Source: Cladobotryum mycophilum (Eukaryota; Ascomycota; Sordariomycetes; Hypocreales; Hypocreaceae). Taken from it: DNA of 64,000 bases. The stretch is from assembly GCA_036429605.1 (NCBI GenBank), contig CM071589.1:186001-250000 (forward strand), in the 5' to 3' direction. Positions 46,274 through 56,165 of the stretch are shown piece by piece. Below the pieces are notes generated by a model, which was not told the DNA's origin, did no database searches, and worked only from the letters and a program-made list of their open reading frames with translations. Every line of letters begins with the position of its first letter. Positions within the stretch are counted from its first letter, which is position 1. The position numbers were made by a program, and so were the translations under genes.

Positions 46274-48319
46274 ATGGCAGCTCAATCCCTAAGGGCCATT
46301 TTGGCCCTCGCGGTTGGACTCACATTCATAGCCTCCCCGGCCTCTGGGCTACCCTCCAACAGCTATGTTCTTCATGAATCAAGGACTTCAGCTTCAACGG
46401 GAGAACTCAACAGTCATAGAAATTGGAAGCGTGGCAGTCGCATTGATCCTGACGCAATCATTCCTCTGCGCATTGGTCTGGCGCAGAGTAACCTCCACCT
46501 GGGCTACGATAAGCTGATGGAGGTGGCTCACCCCTCATCCAAAAATTTTGGGAAGCATCTTAACGAGGAGGAGGTCCATTCCTTATTTGCTCCATCAGAT
46601 GATACCTTCGATTCTGTGCACGCCTGGCTGGTAGATATGGGCATTGAACGAAGCGACATTCGCCACTACACCAATAAAGGCTGGCTGGCTGTTGACCTCC
46701 CCGCGTCCAAAGTCGAGGAGATGTTTATGACACAGTATCATGAGCATGAGCGAGAGGGCGTCCTCAAGATCGGTTGCGATCAATATCATGTTCCGAGAAA
46801 CCTTGCGGGGCACATAGACTATATTGTGCCTGGCGTGAAGCTTTCACCACCAATGGTGAAGCGATCAGTTGAGAAACGAGACGCTCCAAAACATAGGAAG
46901 ACTGGTCCGAAGAAACTGCCGCCATCAGAAGCCCTGTGGAGCCAACCCCCAGCCAACCCAGCACTCCCTCTAGATGTTCAAGATTGCGCAACAAACTTCA
47001 CGGCCGTCTGTTACCGTGCATTGTACCAGATTCCCGCAAATAACACTGCAGTCCCCGGGCTTGAGCCTGCGGTGTTCGAATCTGGTGATACCTATTCACA
47101 AGATGACATTGATGCATTCTTTCACAAGCGTGTCCCTTACATCAAGAACGGGACCCACCCCAAGCTCCAGGCAGTTGACGGCGCAGATGCCCCAGTGCCC
47201 TCAAACTCACCCTATAACACTGGCGAATCTGACATTGATATTGACATCATTCAGTCCCTCATATGGCCGCAGTCCATGATTCTCTACCAGGTGGATGATC
47301 GACTGTACACTACAGCCAACAACATGTCGGGTTTCCTCAACACCTTCCTTGATGCACTGGATGGCTCTTATTGCCATTACTCAGCCTATGGTATCACAGG
47401 AGATAGCCCAGGCATTGATCCTGCCTACCCTGATACCCGTCCTGGTGGCTATAACCACCCGAAGATGTGCGGCACTTATGAGCCTGCCAAGGTCATTTCC
47501 ATCTCCTATGGTGAAGGTGAAATCGATGTACCCAAGAACTACTTCCTTCGTCAGTGTAACGAGTGGATGAAGCTTGGCTTGCAGGGCACAACTGTTCTCG
47601 TCTCCTCGGGGGATTACGGTGCTGGTATGAACCCAGGTGAGGACTCACCAAGCGGCTGTCTCTCCGGTTCAGGTCAAAACCAGACCATCTACAACCCGGG
47701 CAACCCTGTCTCGTGTCCATACCTCACTGCTGTTGGAGCTACGCAGCTCGAACCTGGAACCACCATTCAAGACCCAGAAGGAGCGATGCAAACAAGTCTC
47801 GGACCAGGCGCAGAACTCTTTGCTTCTGGTGGCGGTTTCTCCAACTACTTCCCTACACCCGATTACCAGAAGACAGCTGTTAACAACTACTTCTCCAAGC
47901 ATGATCCTGGTCACCCTTACTACATCACCAATAGCAACGCTACCAACATTGGAGAGAATGGGGGTATCTACAACCGTGCTGGAAGGGGCATTCCTGACAT
48001 CTCTGCCAATGGTGCCAATTTCCGCGCTTTTGTTAACGGAAGCGAGGGTCACTGGTTCGGCACCAGTCTCGCAGCGCCTCTCTGGGCATCTGTCATTACT
48101 CTTATCAACCAGGAGCGTGCCAAGGTTTATAAATCGTCTGTGGGCTTCATCAATCCGGTGCTCTATGCAAACACTGGCGCGTTGACGGATATCAAGCAAG
48201 GCTCAAACCCGAATTGTGGTTCTAGTGGCTTTACTGCTGTTGAAGGTTGGGATCCTATCACAGGTTTGGGTACCCCCAAGTATCCAGATTTGCTGAAGGT
48301 GTGGTTAAAGTTGCCTTGA
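46274..48319 (+). CDS. Sedolisin / tripeptidyl-peptidase (S53)
   Basis: Acid serine-carboxyl peptidase of the sedolisin family, secreted as a proenzyme. ATG at 46274, single exon, 681 residues. Signal peptide about 1-25; pro-domain (Pro-kumamolisin-activation type) about 50-200, ending in a dibasic region (KRSVEKR). The catalytic domain holds E318 and D322 (GESDIDID), the oxyanion Asp447 (SSGDYGAG) and nucleophile Ser598 (FGTSLAAPLWAS). C-terminal Ca2+-site residues (ALTDIKQGSNPNCG, GWDPITGLGTP) are present. The whole catalytic set is intact. It probably releases tripeptides from proteins outside the cell at low pH, in nutrition or host interaction. Confidence 0.94.
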   Translation: MAAQSLRAILALAVGLTFIASPASGLPSNSYVLHESRTSASTGELNSHRNWKRGSRIDPDAIIPLRIGLAQSNLHLGYDKLMEVAHPSSKNFGKHLNEEEVHSLFAPSDDTFDSVHAWLVDMGIERSDIRHYTNKGWLAVDLPASKVEEMFMTQYHEHEREGVLKIGCDQYHVPRNLAGHIDYIVPGVKLSPPMVKRSVEKRDAPKHRKTGPKKLPPSEALWSQPPANPALPLDVQDCATNFTAVCYRALYQIPANNTAVPGLEPAVFESGDTYSQDDIDAFFHKRVPYIKNGTHPKLQAVDGADAPVPSNSPYNTGESDIDIDIIQSLIWPQSMILYQVDDRLYTTANNMSGFLNTFLDALDGSYCHYSAYGITGDSPGIDPAYPDTRPGGYNHPKMCGTYEPAKVISISYGEGEIDVPKNYFLRQCNEWMKLGLQGTTVLVSSGDYGAGMNPGEDSPSGCLSGSGQNQTIYNPGNPVSCPYLTAVGATQLEPGTTIQDPEGAMQTSLGPGAELFASGGGFSNYFPTPDYQKTAVNNYFSKHDPGHPYYITNSNATNIGENGGIYNRAGRGIPDISANGANFRAFVNGSEGHWFGTSLAAPLWASVITLINQERAKVYKSSVGFINPVLYANTGALTDIKQGSNPNCGSSGFTAVEGWDPITGLGTPKYPDLLKVWLKLP

Positions 48320-49673
48320 ATATAGTGGGCTTTTGTGTACGTATAGATAAGTTCCCTTAAAACGAAATATAGTGTTTTAGTATTGTTTATGTTGTCACTG
48401 TGAATCTCCCAGAGGGCGGTTCTATGACAGAACGGCAGGATGAGAGACTTCACTTTTTATGGATGACGTCAGAATTGACGATCTTTAGAGCGTAGTGAGT
48501 GGCGTTTGAAGAGTTCCAATGATGGGTTCAGCCCAAAGACGTCTCAAGTCAGCTCCAGACCGACGAATGCCCATTTGGTCGACCTCACGCCTTGTGAGTG
48601 CCTCTCCGTGCGAGGCTAGGTTGCTAGGGTAGCTTCTTGCTGGACCTAGAGAATAAGCCTCAGCATCATACGCATAGGCATAAGCTAATACACGGTTCTT
48701 TGACCAATGCTAGACTTTTTTGTGACTCTTGAGCTTATTCCCTCCGTTTTGCTTTACTTGTTACGAGCGCTCCATTACATGGATCACCGACGAACCCTTT
48801 GCGTAAAACATCCCAAGGAACATTGCATAGAATGAGAGGTCATGTAGCTACAACTGTCAGACCCTCAGCTGATTCTGAACCATGTCGACTAACGTCGCAA
48901 CTGCGCTGATCAGAGGGAGTGGCGTCGTGATGGCACGCGCGCCTCCCTCTGGTCACCCGAAGCCGGACTACCAGAAAAAGAACTACAATCTCTTTCCTCG
49001 ACCCTAAAACGAACTACTAGTTGGAGATATTACTCCACGGTGGCTTTTTTCTGTTTGAAGGTCTTTATTTTATTGGGCGAAACGCTTCATTAGCCTAGCT
49101 CCAGCCGTTTACTACATACCCAAGAGGTAGATGCATCAGACCGAGAGATGTTAATAAAACCATACCATACTATTACTACGCGGATCAAATAATTGTTTTA
49201 CTCTAGCAGAGCCACTAATACCACTACTAGCGGGGGACCATGTGTATCTTTTCAACATAACTTGAGCTTTCTGAGACATGTGTGGTAATGGTGATGCATA
49301 CCTATAATGTTGAAGGGAAATCACAAATTGTCCGTCTTACGAGCGCCACTGGATGACACCTAAGTGGAATGGGCCGATGAAAGAGATCTGGATAAGAGTG
49401 AGGGAGCTGCCACAGTTTTTTTTTAGGAAGGTAAATATAGCTACAGATTGAGCCAGAGCAGCCATATTGCCGCAAAACGACTGGCTTCTTTCTTTCCTGA
49501 GCCCAAGCTGAGCTCAACGTTGTTGGAGAAATAACAGACCTAGATTCAAGCTCGTTTTTGTATCAATTCGGACCATCATCGGGATTCCATACGCAGAGAC
49601 TTTCGCTCACATAACTGCCTCATTCTATCGACGTATATATACGCATCATAATACCTCACTTGTACAAGCAAAC
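48320..49673. other. Intergenic
   Basis: About 1.35 kb with no supported gene; stops in all frames and no RNA gene recognised. Confidence 0.45.
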
Positions 49674-51226
49674 ATGGCGCCTCCGAGAGTACCGACAGAT
49701 AGGGTCGTCCCCGTGCTGCCCTATGACAGCAGCATGGCGGTTCTGACTTCCAAAATTCACGTGTTGCTTGCATACAACGCCGTACTTGACCCTGAAAGGT
49801 TACGCGATACATTATGGAGCGTTGTGGAACGGGAAGGGTGGGAAAGACTTGGTGCTAGGTTACGACGAGTCGTAAGACCCCTTGGGAGAAACACAAACAC
49901 ATTCACCTAAAAAAGTAGTTATAGGGATTGACAGGCCTAGAGTTCCATATTCCTGTAAAGTTCACTCTCGAGCGACCGGCAATCAATTTTTCCCAAGTTA
50001 CGCATGATACAAGTATTGCCAGCCATCCCGAGGCATGTCATTTGGTAGCACCAATAGACACAGAAACCATCAAGACCTATCCAGCACCGATTGAGGGGTT
50101 GATATTGCCAGAGGGATCCCCCGTTAATTTATTCGATTACTTGTCTCGTGATATACCGTTACTTGGTATCCATGTTGTCTCGTTTCGGGACGCCGCGGTT
50201 GTGGTGTTTTATTTGCCGCATATGCTTCTCGACGGAACCGGCATCATCGCCACCTTAAATGCTTGGACGATGGCACTTCATGGTGAAGATTGCAAAATCC
50301 CAACACCCATTGCCATGGACGTCGATCCGCTAGCCAGCATCAAGCCAAACCCAAACTTATTGAAACCAACACGCCATTTCCCTTGGGTATGGACGGGATT
50401 GAGCTGGGGACGATACGTTCTTGCCATTTCACCTCGGCTGCTATTTTCATCCAGGGTCTTTAAAACCATCATTGTTCCTCCTTCGCAAATGAAGAGACTT
50501 CGTGAGAGGGCGATACAAGAATTAGCTGCAGAGCGAGGAACAGTCAAGGATGGACGGCCGGCCACACTTAGCGATGGTGATGTGTTGGCTGCCTGGTGGC
50601 TACGCCTTGAGCTTTCTCACCTTCCGAAACACTCCAAGCAGAAGGTATCGTTGGTTAATGCAGTTGCTCTGAGGCAATTTTTACCTGGAGAAGCGGACCC
50701 AAAACGACCTGACAGTAAGATTGTTTTCAGTAATATCTTTGACTTTGTCAGGGTAATTATGGACGCGGACTACATAAAGAATCAGCCGTTGGGTCAAGTT
50801 GCGAACCGGATCCGAACAATCCTCAGAAAAGCGCAAACCCCAGAGCGTTTAGAATCGTTTGCCACGTGGTGGAAGACATCAAGGCTTACTTGCCCCAAAC
50901 TCTTTGGGACGTCCGATATGTATGTTATCGGTTTCTCAAACATGACCATGGGGAAATTTTTTAAAATTGATCTTTTAGGGGCTGCTGTTGATCGAGAAAC
51001 CCGATCTAGCCCTTTGAACCCGTCGAATGTGCAGCTTCGTGTGACGGGAGCAAGTCCTTTCAACGGTACCTGGATTGCTGGGAAGGACGATAACAATAAC
51101 TACTGGTTGAACTGTGGAACATGGAGTCCATACTGGCCAAAGATTGAAGAGGCTCTGGCAAAGGAAAATATGGCAGCTGAAGCGATACCGATGCGAGTTC
51201 TGGCGCCTATCCGAGCCCGACTTTGA
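49674..51226 (+). CDS. HxxxDG acyltransferase (PF02458-like, trichothecene-3-O-acetyltransferase-type)
   Basis: Acyl-CoA-dependent O/N-acyltransferase of the BAHD-like transferase family. Two exons, 49674-49871 and 49925-51226. The 53-bp intron (GTAAGA...TATAG) is chosen because this acceptor keeps frame, while the CAG at 49935-49937 gives an immediate stop. 499 residues. The catalytic HMLLDG is at 165-170. The second family motif (DFGWG) is not evident; the corresponding region reads FKIDLLGAAVD, so that site is diverged. There is no signal peptide. The substrate is unknown, and in fungi such enzymes often decorate secondary metabolites. Neighbours are not obviously biosynthetic. Confidence 0.85.
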
Positions 51227-51934
51227 CCTGTCTGAGGTGAGAGGTATCAATTCATCTCACCTATGTGGTGATGATTGCGACTAAAACTTCACCGTTCACC
51301 TTGGGCCCTGAAGATCTGTTTTTTGTCTGTTTTTGTAGGTCTACATGTTTTGATATATACAATCATCCGCTGTGTTGGGGCGTAAACTCAGCTTTGTTAA
51401 TCCAACCGGCATCGTGATTCACGATGAGGAAGCACCAACACCATAAGCGAAGATGTCAAAAAAACTCCAAGCTAAACCACAATATCACGAATCAGACAAT
51501 CCCATACCAACAACAAGTATGGAGTGAAGCGTGCTATAAAAATACATATTCTTCAGATAACTCTGTGGTGATCTACGCAAAATACGGACCAACATCTAGC
51601 ACATACGGTCAAAGGCGGTGGAAAATCCGGGGTTCCGTCCGCTCTCCCAGAGCCAAGCCAATGAGAGAGGCAGTTCAGTAGCTGGATTGGGGACAGCCAA
51701 CAAACACTAGCTGTTGCATGGATGTTCTATTTGTGTCTTGCAGGTTCTTGTTAAGGAATGAAAGAGGGTCCCAGAAGCGTGGCTTAGCACAACCCGCGCC
51801 CAAGGCAGTCCCCGCATCATTACCTTGCACTCAATCACCTCTACTACCCATCATAAGGTATTAACAGACCCTTGAACGAGCTAGATCTTGGTTACAACAA
51901 ATAGATCAGAGGTGGGAACGGATTCTTGGGCAAA
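51227..51934. other. Intergenic
   Basis: Contains an open frame of 85 codons (51424-51681) that has no known motif and odd composition; not annotated as a gene. Confidence 0.45.
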
Positions 51935-53290
51935 ATGGCAGCAGCAAGCCATTTCCAACAACAAAATGAAAAGCCTTGTCATATAGGTGCACTCATGCCC
52001 GAACTTATCGATCAAATTATTCTAGAAATAGGTTCGCTACGCACCCTGGGCAGTTTCATCACCACCTCCCGCTTCATCTATAAGCACTTTGAGAGGCGAA
52101 AAAGATACATCATTTATCACATCTTACAGAAAGTGCTCGGCCCTGTACTAGCGGATGCTCAATTCCTTCTCATTTTCCCCTACGCAGATGTGAATCCGCA
52201 GAAATGAATAAGCTATTGGGATCACCTTCACTCCAAAGCGGCCATCTACAAGGTTACGTTGGATAGCCATTATGCTGGGAGATATGATCCCATTCCATCT
52301 CTTGAGGTTTTGACCAAGCTTTGCCATGACTTTTACAAGTTCGACTTTCTCGCTAGCTTTTACATCAAGACACTAGGCTTCTTGAGCAACGAGGGTATAG
52401 GACCTGCTGGTACCACAGCACCATCGCGCGCGGAGCAGCTGCGGGTGCTACGAGCCTTTTATCGGCGGCAGATTATCTGTAACGGTTGGGCACCGACAGA
52501 ACGCGAAATACGGTGGGTAGAGGAAGATGTTGCCGCTTTTAGCAACACAAGAGAGCATCCGAATGATCGACTTGGACTCCTTGCCACCTTTGATCCATGG
52601 GAGCTACAGCAGGTTGACCACGTCGACCATTTTGTTGAGCGCCTCTGCGTAGCGCTATGTGCCGCAACAGAGGAGACGGTTACAACAGCTAAGAGATCGG
52701 ATTGTACAGATGAGCCGCCTGCACAGGGAATGAGCGATAGCGAGTTTGGCAATATATACTCGCATTTCGAGTACTTAGTACAGTACATGCGTGAGCACAC
52801 TGATCCCGTCAAAGATGCGATTCGTATACTACCATCGCTGCCGCCACTACGCAGTCAAGGACTCACGGAAACCACACCAGTACATCTACGGTTTATCCAA
52901 CGGTATTTCCTGATCTTCTTTCGACTCGCCTGGCAGAGCCACCCGTTAATCCTGTTTCCTGACCCGGTGAGGGACCAATGGGAAGAGCAGGAGGAAGGGG
53001 AGAATGACAGCGCCAGCGGTCCGACAGTTGACTTTGCCGGGGATGCATTGGAGCTCCCTACGTTTGGCTGGGTAGACGCCCTGGATAGGCGTGACTTGTA
53101 TTGGTTTGGAGAGGCGCTCGTTGAGGTCCAGAGACTGGTGCCAGGCGTAACGGACACATTCCCTGCACATCTTTGGGGAACGGAGCGGTGGAGGGCGTTT
53201 GGGTTTGCTCTGTGGGATCGCCAGCGGGTTGGCGCTATGAAGGAGGTGGAACTGCTGAAGTTTCTGCGAACGGGATGGGTGGTGTACTAG
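51935..53290 (+). pseudogene. F-box-like hypothetical protein interrupted by an in-frame TGA
   Basis: ATG at 51935 (MAAASHF) begins a 452-codon frame that ends with TAG at 53288-53290 and is broken only by TGA at 52205-52207. The N-terminal part has an F-box-like start (MPELIDQIILEIGSLRTL...TTSRFIYKHF), common in fungal proteins of unknown function. The remainder is a helical region ending in a WxxxRWRAFGFALWDRQR segment found in large fungal families. Reading continues in the same frame after the TGA with no loss of protein character. No intron with acceptable sites removes the TGA in phase. Either the gene is inactivated or the base is wrong. The partner would be an SCF ubiquitin ligase if the F-box is real. 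Confidence 0.6.
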
Positions 53291-53866
53291 CTAGTTAAGA
53301 ATGAGATGATATAGGTGTCAGTGAACCCTTGTGCAATTGCATTATACAGCCGTAGTACCTAGCTAACTGGAGTACGCGTATGTGTATGGCATCTATGTAC
53401 ATAGAGCTACACCAGCTAGCTATAGACCACGGCTATAGACAAGTGATTCACATGTGTAAGCGCTCACTGACGGTGCTGACCACAATATAAATCCACCTCA
53501 TTTAAAAGCAGACAGTATCTGTTCACATCAAGCGTGTAGGCTTCTGGCCAAACCGCCATGAGACGGTACAGTAAACTCCACTACTATTACACCGTCAACA
53601 CAAGTCGTAACGCATAGAGCTAATATCGGAGACGTAGCATTGGAAAAGTGTATTGGAGTCTGTGTCAACATTTATCTAGCATCTTTGCAAATGTGTAACA
53701 GTGTACCAAGGTATAAGGCATCTCTTCTATATGCTGTATAAAGAAAGAATAGAAGCAGACAGAAAATCAAGTAAACCAAAACTCCAGAACACCCTATCAT
53801 TTTGTTACTTGGTGTTAAAAATTAGAGGAAGAGAAAAACAGAATGTGAATAGGGCTGCCAAGGAGC
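53291..53866. other. Intergenic, convergent 3' region
   Basis: AT-rich with short direct repeats such as a repeated GCTATAGAC near 53419-53445. No gene. Confidence 0.45.
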
Positions 53867-54650
53867 CTAGTTTCTCATGGCATCCAGTCTTTTTCGCATC
53901 TGCTCCATAATGGCCTCGGCATCCTCCTCATCCTCACCCTCTTCTTCCATCCGTGTAACAATGGGTTCATGAGCGATCGGAGCGGTAGGCAGCCTGCTAG
54001 TGGTTGCCGTAGAGCCTTTGAGAATATCTCCTAGTACTTTATCGACCTCATTTTCGGTCTCCTCCTCTTCGTCCTCCGCAAGTACGTCCTCAGGCAGCGT
54101 CTCATCAATCATTTCCTCTATGATGCCTGCCCTCATCAACTTAGTGGAGAGGTTCCGCATTGTTCCAGCCAGCTTAGGCAATCGGATAAGCGATTTAACA
54201 TCACGCATAACGCCGACACTGGCGCGGATACTGCCTTCTATCTTGCGAGCAGCGAATGCCTCGTTGACCTGCATCTGTACGCTGCTGAGCTGCGCCTTGG
54301 ATGTTACCAGACGGGCCGACACCTTGCGAAGTCGAACTAGCTCCCCTGCAAACGCCCGTACCTCTTGATTAACCTGTGCCCGTCGTTGGGGGTTCCGCGC
54401 TGCCCTTTTATCCGCCTGTAGTATCAGATTCTTTGTCCTGGCTTCTAGTTGCTTCATGTTCGCAATCTCGCGGTCTAGCTGGCGAGTGTTCGATCGGATA
54501 AGTGCGTTACATTTTCGGAACTGGGCGTATTTCGCACAAAACTGTTAGCTAATTCCACTTAGCGATGGGTGGAACGATTAATTCACGAGAAGACTGGCCT
54601 ACTTGTTCCCGAGGATCCTGCTTTCCGAAAAGCGCGTTGAAAATCGGCAT
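53867..54650 (-). CDS. vps24: ESCRT-III subunit Vps24/CHMP3
   Basis: Component of the ESCRT-III filament that drives membrane scission at endosomes. Two exons: 54650-54603 and 54541-53867, with a 61-bp intron (GTAGGC...CTAACAG), giving 240 residues. Exon 1 encodes the short amphipathic start MPIFNALFGKQDPREQ, which an ATG-only search would miss because the next ATG is at 54457. The basic N-terminal helices (LEARTKNLILQADKRAARN), SVQMQVNEAFAARK, GVMRDVKSLIRLP and the acidic linker follow. The C-terminal MIM1-type helix EQMRKRLDAMRN binds Vps4. Length and order match the family. A housekeeping gene within an accessory region. Confidence 0.9.
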
Positions 54651-55392
54651 TGCGATAATGAGATATAAATAATACTAGGATTATTGCAAGAGGTAGTGGG
54701 GCTTGGCTGTTACACAAGCAAATAAGGCATTGGATAATGATAAAGCTGGTGATCTTGGGAGTACAGGTGCTTGCTGCCTAATTTAGTAACAAGTGTGTAT
54801 GTGTACTGTGTCATTGGATATAACAGCTCATGCTATCATACGGAATAGTATTATTAGTATCCCACTAACACACAACATTTGACTACCCGAGAGCATGCAT
54901 AATGACAATTCCACACAGCTATCAGCATCTTAGTATATAGCTGCCATAACCATCCGTCTGTTCTTATTATAAATAGCGGAGTAAGAGCTCTGCTGCCTCG
55001 GTAACTCCATCAGCTGTGTGAGTACACAATTTAGTGCTGAGTGACAGGCAGCCCATGTCATAGACACACTGCTATCGAAATGAACCCTGGCGCATGCAAC
55101 CCCTGTGGAGTCGATCGTGGAGCCTCCAAGGATCGCAACGGCCCAGCTGGATCGCGATAGGGCTATGAGTATCAGAAGAATAGTCAACGACGTCAAATGT
55201 CTTGTCTTACTTGTCTCACAACGGCCATGGCATCTTACTCAGTGTTTCTTTTTGGTGGAGCGCGTGACTGTTTTCCCCGGCGGACGAGAACTCTCTCCTC
55301 CCCATCTCTAGCGACTATAAGTAAACCCCTTTGACATCCTGAACATTTGTGCTCAACCCATTTACGCAAACAACACACAACCCGTCCCGTTC
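54651..55392. other. Divergent promoter region between Vps24 and EthD genes
   Basis: A minus-strand open frame at 54930-55196 looks like a signal peptide but has no ATG start, so it is not called. Nothing else recognised. Confidence 0.45.
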
Positions 55393-55809
55393 ATGACTTA
55401 CTCTTGCTTTTTATTTACCTACCGCAAAAAGGGCATCACGCCCAAGCAGTTCCAAGACCATTACGATAATGTTCATGTACCACTATTAAAATCCATGGCT
55501 GGGGATCTCTTCCCAACTTCCCACCAGCGCCATTACATCTACCGAATGGCAGGCCAGGGCGAGGACGGGCGCAACGCCGAATTCCCAGCCAACGTTATTC
55601 TCGGCAACCAAGCTGACTTTGGCTTTGATTGCATCACCAAATTTACTTTTAAAGACGAGGATTCTTACAAAAAGTTCTTCCAGGTGATCATGATTGATCC
55701 GGAGAATTCAGCGAGGCGAATAGCAGACGAGGAGAAGTTTATGGATAACTCTGTCATGTCGGCAGTCATGATTGGTGACATAATCGAGACTCAAAACACG
55801 GCCGGGTAA
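55393..55809 (+). CDS. EthD-domain protein
   Basis: Small dimeric alpha/beta-barrel protein of the EthD family (PF07110), 138 residues, single exon, ATG at 55393 in CGTTCATG context. Typical features are the opening strand YSCFLFTYRKKGITPKQF, the conserved DHYDNVHVPLL (His in the cleft) and the FDCITKFTFKD...SYKKFF second half. Fungal relatives include enzymes that cyclise, decarboxylate or dehydrate polyketides as well as proteins of unknown role. It lies next to the OPT transporter (convergent). No signal peptide. Confidence 0.85.
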   Translation: MTYSCFLFTYRKKGITPKQFQDHYDNVHVPLLKSMAGDLFPTSHQRHYIYRMAGQGEDGRNAEFPANVILGNQADFGFDCITKFTFKDEDSYKKFFQVIMIDPENSARRIADEEKFMDNSVMSAVMIGDIIETQNTAG

Positions 55810-56165
55810 CCGTTTTTTTCAGTCAAGTCGGTTACAGACTCTTGCTATTGGTGGACATGGCGTCGATTCGGGTCCCTGTAATGTCTTTCAAGGGCGCGAT
55901 CTAGTACTGTTTACTTGTAGGTTAATGCTGAAATAGGCACGATGCATAAATCGACTGGTCTACAAGAAAGTTGTAGCATCATGCGCTAAAATGAGATGAG
56001 ACCATCTCGTACATAAACAGCAGTTTCCTAAGACATTGGTTGTAGGAATTGTGAGGGTATTTGTACATCTAAATTATCATGAGTCATTGCATCAATGCTA
56101 TATCTGTTGTCATACACTAATAGATACTGGGTGACATTTCATCATCCATCTCCGAAATCATCATC
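55810..56165. other. Convergent 3' intergenic region
   Basis: Between the EthD gene and the OPT transporter; no feature seen. Confidence 0.4.

Noticed and set aside
51424..51681. 85-codon open frame before the F-box-like gene
   Set aside because: Repetitive, K/Q/N-rich composition without homology or splice evidence.
54930..55196. Open minus-strand frame with a signal-peptide-like start
   Set aside because: It starts at TTG, not ATG, has only three cysteines in the mature part, and lies in the EthD promoter.
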